DNA of 64,000 nt, taken from NCBI GenBank assembly GCA_958295665.1, contig OY282559.1:135015241-135079240 (forward strand). The letters are read 5' to 3'. The translations under genes were made by a program, and so were the position numbers. This document shows, in pieces, positions 56,500 through 64,000 of this stretch (its first letter is position 1; each line of letters starts with the position of its first letter). The DNA comes from Tipula vernalis. Taxonomy: Eukaryota; Arthropoda; Insecta; Diptera; Tipulidae. Under the pieces are notes generated by a model, which ran no database searches, was not told where the DNA came from, and was given only the letters and a program-made list of their open reading frames with translations.

Positions 56500-57690
56500 A
56501 TCTGCTGTACGACCGTTAAAGAAAGTAGTTCCATGCTGGTCGGCCGAAATTAGAAGAGCTATTTTTGATAGGAAACAAATGCTTAAAATTTTCTAAAGAA
56601 ACTCTTTCACTGATAATCTAATATCATTTAAAAGAGCTCGGTCACTAGCTAAAAGACTTGTTGGACAGGCTAAACAATCCTCTTTGAATAAATTCCGAGG
56701 TCAAATCAGTCCGACGATAACTAGTGAAGAGTTGTGGGGAGAATTAGAGCGCTGGCCGGTAAAAACGGTAAATCATACTCCACATATCTGCAACAACAAC
56801 ATTACTTACGAAGATTTGGAATCATTCGCTAATATTCTCGGCGCTTCATTTGCTTCCAACTCTTCTTTGTACAACTATTCGTCACATTAAATTTTACATA
56901 AGAATTTCTTAGAGAGCTGTTTCAGTCTAAGCCAGGGTAATGGTTCAATGAAGTTGAATGCTCCTTTTAACGTATTCGAACTAAGCGTCGCCCTCAAAAG
57001 AGGCAATAGCAAAGCCCCAGCGAAAATCTGATCACAAAAAAAAATATTGACCAATTTAACTTCTTCCAATAAAATCCATCTTTTAAACATATTTAACTTC
57101 ATATTGAGCAAACGAACTTTTCCATTTCAGTGGAAAAGAGCTGTTATAATTCCGATACCTAAACATACAAAAGTAAGAATATCAATCTCGCTTATTAACA
57201 ATGATGGTAAGGTTCTAGTTTAGCTGTAACACTTTTTCTCACCCCAATTGACTCGATTAGAGATGAATTTTTCCGGTCCAAAGTTAAGTTCGTCTTTTAT
57301 GCCGATGATTTAACTGTATTTAATGGGAATCAAAATCAGTCGCTTCAAAAACAAGAGATTTCCGGAATTGTAGGTAAATTAGAACTTTGGTGTAAAGAGA
57401 CTGGATTTTAAATTTTCATCCAACAAGACTAAATCATTGAATTTCTGTAGAAAGCGAAATGCATAGCCGCGATCTACACACTGGACGGAAATCTGTTAGA
57501 AAATGTTCAAACATATCCATTTTTGCGAATGACGATTGACAATCGGATAATTTAGAAAGCTCATATCAATAATACTAAGTATGCTTGCAAAAAGTTTCTG
57601 AACGCGCTAAAATGCTTGAAAGGAACTAACCTCAGAAGCAATTGGATTCTAAACTGGATTATGGGTGTCAGCAGGGGTCAGAATAGCTTC
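56500..57690 (+). pseudogene. LINE ORF2 (reverse transcriptase) fragments
   Basis: A linker region with IFDRKQMLKIF and SLAKRLVGQAKQSSLNKFRG (56550-56710) continues to EELWGELERWP. RT pieces follow: KRAVIIPIPKHTK near 57130, then FVFYADDLTVFNG near 57288-57325, in which the FADD-type catalytic box is intact (YADD), and LELWCKETGF. Much of the palm domain between them is deleted. Confidence 0.7.
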
Positions 57691-57749
57691 GGGAGGCTTT
57701 AGAACTTCTCCCTCTTCTCAAATTTTGTATTAGATAAAAAGAAAAATTA

Positions 57750-58493
57750 ACCATACTATGTATACCCTTCGGTTTCCCCTTCAAACTGTCTTACTGTCTT
57801 ACTGAAAATAAACATCGTCCACATCAATATCTTCCAATTCCGGCCATAAAAAATCATTAATCATAGCTCGGTAGCGCAATCAATTCACCGTAACAGTTGC
57901 ACCAGCCTCATTTTCGAAAAAGTAAGGTCCAATCACACCGCCAGCCCAAAAACCGCACCAAACAGTGACACGTTGAGGATGGAGAGGCATTTCAACAATC
58001 ATTCTTGGATTTTCTGAGCCCCCACTCCGAGGTGAAAATAGGCCTCATCACTGAAGATGATTTTTCGATGAAAATCCGGATCATTTTGATGCATTTGTAG
58101 GACCCAATCAGCGAAGATACGACGTTTAAGGTGATCGACCGGCTTGAGTTCTTGTATTAACTTAACTTTAAAAGCCTTAAGACCTAAGTCTTTATGCAAA
58201 ATACGGTATAATGTCGTTTGTGGAATGTCTAATTCCAAAACTCGACGAGGAATCGACAAGCTTTGGTTTTCTTCAACATTAAGGGCTATAGCAGCAATAT
58301 TCTCAGTTGTTCTTGAGCGACGCAAACAGTTTCGATTCTTCACATCACTAATATGTCCCAACAGCTCAAATTTTTCCACCAGTTTCAATATTGCCGACCG
58401 AGAAGGTGTTTCGCAACGACCAAAAGCTGCTTTAGTTTTGCGAACTGTGACTGCAAAATTTTCACAATTTTTTTTTTGAGATAGTATATACAA
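57750..58493 (-). pseudogene. IS630/mariner-type transposase, N-terminal and central part
   Basis: The frame from 58493 has an HTH region (RSAILKLVEKFELLGHISDV), SIPRRVLELDIPQTTLYRIL, and KIIFSDEAYFHLG with the first catalytic aspartate. It ends at 57999 after a frame change. It continues in another frame as ENPRMIVEMPLHPQRVTVWC, GVIGPYFFENEAGATVTVN, stop, and WPELEDIDVDDVYFQ, stop, just before the second aspartate. The third-aspartate region is absent here; a fragment of that region, probably of the same family, lies at 37130-37471. Confidence 0.78.
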
Positions 58494-58957
58494 CGTATGT
58501 TACATATTTACATATATTATTATCAATATTTAATATAAATAAAGTTAATAATTTTTATGCTAATACTAGTTTACTTTGGTAAATTAAGTTAATAATTTTA
58601 TATCTACACATTTTATTTGAAACATATTTGTGAATTTTAATATTAATATTTTTTTTATACAAGTCAATTTTTTATATTGATATCAATTTATAATTTTATA
58701 ACTGTTCATTTATTTGTTATAATATATTTTGTATATTTTAATGTTAATGTTTTATATAATAAGGTTAATGGTTTAATATTAATATTTATTTATTTGTTGA
58801 GATTTTTATTTATATAAAAGTTTAAGTACTTAAAATTTAATAGTAAAAATAGAGAGTGTTTTAGTAAATTAATAAGATTATTGGTAGGAATAATACTGAT
58901 ATTTAATAATTAATTAAGTTATTTGTTTATTGTTTATATTTTAATATTTTATAGTAA
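58494..58957. other. Very AT-rich spacer
   Basis: TTAATATTTATTTATT-type sequence. It lies 3' of the minus-strand LINE and may contain its untranslated tail, but no (TAA)n tract is clear. Confidence 0.45.
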
Positions 58958-59561
58958 TCATATGTGACTGATAAACCCTATAGCTTTGATAAATTTCAGA
59001 GTGCATCGTAAGAATTTCTCATTATCCCCCAAGGCTTCTTTAAGGTTTGGAGATATTTTTGTTTTCCTTCTTTGGTGATTATACTTTGGGCAACTTATAA
59101 GTATATGATGAATAGTTATGGGACAGTGACATATGTCACATTGAGGTGGAATACATTTTTTCATCAAATAATCATGTGTGTATCGAGTGTGGCCAATTCT
59201 GAGTCTACATACAATAACACTTTCATAACGTGATTCTCTTAATGATGTTTCCCATGGTGCTGTTGTTGTTTTAATCTCATATAGTTTATGGTCAATGCAT
59301 TCATTCCATCGGCCGTTCCACTTTTCCATTAAACTATTCCTCACATGTTTTTTTAGATCATTAAAAGAAACATGATCTTGTATTATTTCATGTAGATTTA
59401 CAGCTGATTTAGACAAAGAGTCGGCTTGTTCATTACCGAAGATTCTTGAGTGGCTAGGAACCCACAAAAATATGATGTTCTTATCATATAGTGAATGTAA
59501 TTTTTCTTGTATGTCTTGGATAATAGGGTTATTTATTTGGGAATTTTAGAAAGATACTTAT
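58958..59561 (-). pseudogene. I/jockey-type LINE: RNase H end and C-terminal Cys motif
   Basis: From about 59541: NPIIQDIQEKLHSLYDKNII, FLWVPSHSRIFGNEQADSLS (the His/Asp end of RNase H), then LRIGHTRYTHDYLMKKCIPP, CDICHCPITIHHILISC, a CX2C...HX4C motif typical of ORF2 C-termini in this group. It ends at 58958 in FISHI. The 5' side is cut by the BEL-2 LTR at about 59562. A small indel lies near 59548. Confidence 0.8.
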
Positions 59562-60133
59562 TGCGGACGGTGAAACTTTACCGCAGCCCACGTTACCGAC
59601 CCAGTGCTAAATCAAGAATTGTGAGCAACAAGTATTGTGATAGTGAGCAACAAGTTTATAATTTAAAGGAAACCGTAGTAGCTGAAATTAGGCGTACGGT
59701 TTTGTCTTGTTTTTATTAGTTGTCAGCGAGAAAAGATGGGAATTTGAGAAGTCTTACGAAGAAGACACATTTAGAAAATTTGAACCGGCGAAAACTAATT
59801 AAATTTTCAACGTTTTAGTTTAATAAATATATATAGACCGTCAGGTGGTTTGAGTTATTGTATTTATTATACGTTCGAAAGATTAGTTGGTCGCTTTAGA
59901 GTTCACATTTTCTACAAATTGAAAACTTAATTAATTTATAATCAATCAAGGGATTGAAAGTGTGAGTGAATAATTCGAAGTAATATTTGAGCTTCTTCGA
60001 CAAAGGTTCGCGCAAGACAAACGGTTACGAAATTTGGCCGGAAATAAGTGTGCCTCATTAGAAACCGCTGTCTAAATCGTGGTATTTCCGGGAAACCACG
60101 AATTGTGAATAGAAGTGACTAAAAAGCCGTCGC
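59562..60133 (+). repeat. BEL-2 5' LTR and leader (boundaries tentative)
   Basis: The start is set where LINE coding similarity ends. The sequence reaches the gag ATG at 60134. Without the 3' copy in the window the LTR end cannot be fixed. Confidence 0.5.
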
Positions 60134-61939
60134 ATGAGCACGAGAAATCTAAGATCAAGGAAACAGTTAGGCGAAACCAACAACGAAGCGGTTGAGAACC
60201 AGATAGCTCGAAGACCACAAAATAAATTCCAACCGGGAATGTCTCACAACGAGGATCAACAAAATTTTAACGAAACCGTGCACCCGAAGAGTGGATTAAT
60301 GTCACGGGAACCACAAAATTCATCAAATCAGAGGCCTTTCGAGTACTGGACAAAAGGAGCAGTAGTTTGCCAAGTCTGCGAACAAGCCGACAAATACACC
60401 AAGGCATACTGTCAAATATGTTTTGGGGTATTCCATTTAAAGTGCTCAAGTAACCACAAATACGAGGACATCAACAGTGGTAAATGGTACTGTGACCAGT
60501 GTACCATTATCAACAGAGAAACGGAAGGAACCGTGGAGAATAAAGACATGGAATCCTGCATTAGGACCACGAAGTCGACGCAATCAAAGAGTAAGCGTTT
60601 ACCAATTGGAACAACAGACATCTTGACCGAGTCACAGACGTCAAGGATTAGTGCACGAGATCAGTTGAAGCTGCTCGATGAGGAGAGCAAGATAGCTGAG
60701 CGAGAATTCGCGGTGGAAAAAGAATTCCTTGCGAAACAGAAGAAGATATTGCAACAGCGACGTGAATTATTAAGTAACGGAAGCCAGAGGGGTACGAGTT
60801 TAACTTCGGTATCTTTAGGAAGGAGAAGAACCAGCACCGAGAACTGGGTGGACAAGCATGCTAATCAAGTACACTTTGAGTCAGTACCAGCCTCGGAGAT
60901 ATTTCAGCCACCAGCTATGACCACGGAGCAATCAACACGCATGCATCCAAACACGCGCTCACGAGTCGAAATAGGTAATGTGGCGCATCATGTATTTGAT
61001 CCCTCGCTGTCCTGGCTACAACCAAGCGCCACAGAACAACAGTTCTTAGACAGTACTGTGGCCGGTAACCCATCAATGGCCCATAATTTCAACCTGACTA
61101 AAAGTCAATTGCAAGCACGGATGGTGATCCCGAAGGAGCTTCCGCTGTTTTCAGGTGACCCTAAGTACTGGCCACAGTTTATAACCGCCTTTATAAATTC
61201 CACACAACAATGCGGGTTCACCGAAGAAGAAAATATAGCAAGACTAAACAAATGCCTAAAGGGGGATGCCTATAACGCCGTAAGAACGGACTTGCTTTTG
61301 CCAAGCTCTCTATCTACTGCTATGAGTACATTGAGAATGCTCTATGGACGTCCTAAACTAGTCTTTAACTCGGCTATGGAGCAAATAAAGCAAACACCAC
61401 CCGTGACGCTCGAAAAACTAGAAACCATTGTCGCATTTTCAATGAGGGTAAAAGCGTTTTGCGACATTGTGAAGACGGCAAAGATGCACTCGTACCTGAA
61501 CAACCCTACACTATTATCTGAGATGGTAGATAAGTTGCCGGCTATGTTAAAGATGGAATGGGGCCGTCATAGGAGACTCGCAGAACTCGAAAATCCTGTA
61601 GTCAGTATCGAGGTGTTTAACGTGTGGCTACGAGGAAATGCAGAAACGGCGAGTTGCTTGTCTAGCGAACCAGCAAGAGCAGCTACACCGATAATGTCGA
61701 TCCGAAAGGCGACAAAAACGGAAGCATTCCACGGAGCTCACGAGGCAATGACACCAAAGAGCAGCGTCAATAGCGCAATTCGAGGAGTAAGCTGTCGAGT
61801 ATGCAAATCTCTGGACCACTTGCCAAACAAATGTCAGGAATTTACATCATTACCGGTCGTCAGGCGTTGGAATGTAGTGCGCCGAAGGAATCTATGCGTA
61901 GGCTGTTGGGAAATCATTGGCTCAGCGACTGCAAAATAA
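60134..61939 (+). CDS. gag: BEL-2 gag with N-terminal PHD finger
   Basis: 601 codons from ATG 60134. Residues 79-123 form a complete C4HC3 PHD finger: C79, C82, C93, C96, H101, C104, C120, C123, with the usual W two residues before C120. A charged coiled coil follows (about 176-215, KLLDEESKIAEREFAVEKEF). Then comes the BEL/Pao gag domain (LPLFSGDPKYWPQFITAF, RLNKCLKGDAYNAV, LRMLYGRP), and finally Cys clusters (CRVCKSLDHLPNKC and CVGC). The frame leaves the conserved path after CVGCWE: the next zinc-knuckle half (HWLSDC) is in the +1 frame, and this frame stops at 61937-61939. PHD fingers normally read histone H3 tails, so a role in chromatin contact is a fair but untested inference. Confidence 0.85.
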   Translation: MSTRNLRSRKQLGETNNEAVENQIARRPQNKFQPGMSHNEDQQNFNETVHPKSGLMSREPQNSSNQRPFEYWTKGAVVCQVCEQADKYTKAYCQICFGVFHLKCSSNHKYEDINSGKWYCDQCTIINRETEGTVENKDMESCIRTTKSTQSKSKRLPIGTTDILTESQTSRISARDQLKLLDEESKIAEREFAVEKEFLAKQKKILQQRRELLSNGSQRGTSLTSVSLGRRRTSTENWVDKHANQVHFESVPASEIFQPPAMTTEQSTRMHPNTRSRVEIGNVAHHVFDPSLSWLQPSATEQQFLDSTVAGNPSMAHNFNLTKSQLQARMVIPKELPLFSGDPKYWPQFITAFINSTQQCGFTEEENIARLNKCLKGDAYNAVRTDLLLPSSLSTAMSTLRMLYGRPKLVFNSAMEQIKQTPPVTLEKLETIVAFSMRVKAFCDIVKTAKMHSYLNNPTLLSEMVDKLPAMLKMEWGRHRRLAELENPVVSIEVFNVWLRGNAETASCLSSEPARAATPIMSIRKATKTEAFHGAHEAMTPKSSVNSAIRGVSCRVCKSLDHLPNKCQEFTSLPVVRRWNVVRRRNLCVGCWEIIGSATAK

Positions 61940-64000
61940 AATCAAAATGCGGAATAGATGGATGCGATCAACCGCACCATATGCTGTTGCATTCGCCGCC
62001 AAAGAGAATAAACTCTATTGTGGTAGAACCGAACCCTTGTAGAAAAACCTCTCCAGAAACATATAACAACGCGCAATCGATGAGTGTAGAAGCGGTTGGT
62101 ACAAACATGACGAAGCCAACGCAAGCGATAAGTCGAGCTACTACTCAACAGCGAATCAATATGCACTGCCGCACGAAATTGTATGCATTTTACCAGATAG
62201 TTCCGGTGGTGTTGTACGGGAGAGGCGAGCGAACGGTGTCCACATATGCATTTCTAGATGGTGGATCCACGGCAACACTTTTAGAACGTGATTTAGCCGA
62301 CGAATTAGGTCTCGAAGGGGTGCCTGAAAAATTAATTCTTAAATGGACCAACGAAATTACCCGGGATGAGGAACACAGCTGCAAGGTGAGATTACATATT
62401 GCTGGGCAAGATCTGGGCAACCGATATGAACTCCAGGAGGTTAGGACGACGGAGCAGCTATGCTTGCCAATGCAGTCAATCGAACGAGAATTGCTGGAAA
62501 AGGTCAGGCATTTAAGAAACCTTGGTATTGCGACATACACAGATGTGCAACCACGTATATTAATAGGTTTAGATCACTATCAACTGCTGGTTCCGCTAAA
62601 TACAGTTAGTGGAGCTTGGGAGGATCTAGTAGCGATACTTACGCGCATTGGATGGACGCTACAGGGCGGAGCGCGCGGAAATATATACAATTCAGTGTCA
62701 CTGAATCATCACAAAGTGGCAGACCAAAATCTACACGAGTATGTGAAAAGTTTCTTTGCATTGGAAAGCCTAGGTGTGAAAGTTCCCGAACGGGAGGTGG
62801 AATCCCACGACGACGCTAGAGCAAGAAAAATGCTTTTGGATACGGTGCGAAGGACTAACGAGGACCGGTACGAAGCCGGATTACTATGGAGAAGCGATGA
62901 TATCAAGTTTCCAGTCTCAAGGCAAATGGCCATGCATCGATTTCTGAGCTTCGAAAGGAAGCTATCAAAAGATCCAGAAGCAGCCAAACACGTCAATGCA
63001 CAGATCGTTGAATATAAAGATAAGGGTTGGCTGAAGAAGTTGTCCGCTCAAGAGGCACGAACGCAAGGAGACAGAACATGGTACTTGCCCATTTTTGCGG
63101 TTACAAATCCCAACAAGCCGGGTAAGACGAGACTCGTGTGGGATGCCGCGGCAACAGTCAATGGGATTTCATTAAATTCAAATCTATTGACGGGTCCTGA
63201 TCTATTGGCAAATCTCGTAGCCGTGCTGTTCAAATTTCGAGAACACAAATATGCCATCAGTGGCGATATACGGCAAATGTTTCACCAGATTAGAATCAAG
63301 CGAGACGACCAAGACGCTCAGCGATGCCTATGGAGAGATCGTCCACATGAGGATGTCTCTACGTACCAGATGACTGTAATGACGTTTGGAGCATCTTGTT
63401 CACCATCTACAGCCAAGAATCTGAACGCAGAAACGTATCGAGAACAGAAACCACGAGCTTATGAAGCAATTAAACATCGACACTATGTGGATGACTATCT
63501 TGATAGTTTCGAAACAATCGAAGAATGTGTTGAAGTCACGCGCCAAGTAATTGATGTTCATCGAAAAGGAGGTTTCGATCTGCGAGGTTGTATTTCAAAT
63601 TCGCCGCAGGTGTTGAAATTAATAAACCCCATTCCGACTGAAACTGAAACGATGTTAGGCGATAGCGATGCCAGCACTAAGGTCCTCGGCTTGGTATGGT
63701 GCACGAGCGACGACACGTTTCGGTTCCGCGTTAATAAGCAGCAAATAGGGATAGAACTTTTACGAGGAGAAAAGATACCGACCAAGCGGCTTGTCTTGCG
63801 TATCGTAATGATGGTCTTCGATCCACTTGGGCTGATCGGATTCTTTATTGTTCAAGGCAAGTTAATTCTAAAGGAGATCTGGCGAACCGGAGTAGATTGG
63901 GATCAACAGATTAAGCCGGAGCAGATAAGGAAGTGGAAAGACTGGATTCAAGCATTGTCAACCATCGAAAATATTCGCTTGCCAAGATGTTATTTCTCCG
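61912..64000 (+). pseudogene. pol: BEL-2 pol (zinc knuckle end, protease, RT), runs off the window
   Basis: Open for about 696 codons from 61912 to the window edge. It begins NHWLSDCKIKSKCGIDGCDQ (knuckle end plus a Cys-rich GCDQPHH motif). Protease: AFLDGGSTATLLE near 62250-62290, where the second catalytic position is glycine. Then a connector with ILIGLDHYQLL. RT: KTRLVWDAAA, YAISGDIRQMFHQI with the first aspartate near 63265, MTFGASCSPS, and YVDDYLDS at about 63484-63507. The RT catalytic residues are intact. It is scored as broken only because of the one-base frame change at its junction with gag; if that is a sequencing error or programmed shift, the element may be intact. Confidence 0.85.

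Larger units (their letters stand above)
54890..57690 (+). mobile_element. Jockey/I-type LINE remnant
   Basis: ORF1 with zinc-knuckle-like cysteines and pieces of ORF2 up to the RT catalytic box occur in order on the plus strand. No 3' end or RNase H is found in this orientation. The sequence is broken by many stops. Confidence 0.65.
59562..64000 (+). mobile_element. BEL/Pao retrotransposon with PHD-finger gag (BEL-2), cut by window end
   Basis: Inserted into the minus-strand LINE. The 5' LTR probably starts TGCGGACGGTGAAAC at 59562 and ends before about 59890. I could not match a primer site to a tRNA with confidence (TTGGTCGCTTTAGAG near 59885 is a weak candidate). Gag and the pol start follow, separated by a one-base frame change near 61907. 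The pol frame is open to the window end, inside RT. The lineage is different from BEL-1: gag is longer and carries a PHD finger, and the RT box is YVDD. Confidence 0.85.

Overview
The window looks like a transposon-rich, mostly gene-poor stretch of an insect genome, most likely a higher fly. I infer this from the element families present (BEL/Pao, CsRn1-type and mag-type gypsy elements, I/LOA-type and jockey/I-type LINEs, mariner, pogo), the fly-style tRNA primer sites, and the AT-rich spacers full of ATGTATGTACATATG-type sequence. I see no complete host gene, rRNA, tRNA or CRISPR array. Nearly all recognisable coding sequence belongs to mobile elements, most of them broken.

Layout. 1-1255: AT-rich sequence with a decayed minus-strand coding remnant (661-1198). 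1256-7716: nearly full BEL/Pao retrotransposon (BEL-1) with two 355-bp LTRs, a tRNA-Tyr primer site, one in-frame stop and one late frameshift. 8634-12428: three terminal-inverted-repeat elements and a perfect 35-bp-arm hairpin. 13144-15250: one possible exon, then AT-rich, homopolymer-rich sequence. 15548-30900: a three-layer nest. An old gypsy-type element (tRNA-Pro primer site, gag/protease/integrase remnants) was hit by a 5'-truncated LINE (16072-18476). Its integrase was later split by a young 10.4-kb minus-strand gypsy-type element (19832-30261; 2.2-kb near-identical LTRs, 4-bp target duplication CGCT).

30900-43518: AT-rich spacer with two long inverted-repeat elements (35087-35354, 42326-42908), a transposase fragment, degenerate tandem repeats and a second weak exon candidate. 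43519-51057: pogo/Tigger-like DNA transposon whose interior holds a decayed minus-strand CsRn1-type element (43569-48408), itself hit by a 238-bp inverted-repeat element in gag. 51400-53870: mag-type gypsy remnant hit by a mariner. 54286-54800: minisatellite rich in GAAnnTTCnnGAA motifs. 54890-59561: remains of two LINEs and an IS630/mariner-type transposase. 59562-64000: the 5' part of a second BEL/Pao element (BEL-2), whose gag carries a complete PHD finger, inserted into the minus-strand LINE and cut by the window edge.

The most unusual thing I see is in the leader of the 10.4-kb element, between primer site and gag: two adjacent, homologous, equal-length (32-codon) ORFs encoding single-span hydrophobic microproteins, plus a third unrelated 29-codon hydrophobic ORF just after the primer site. 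I do not know this arrangement from any described gypsy-group element.
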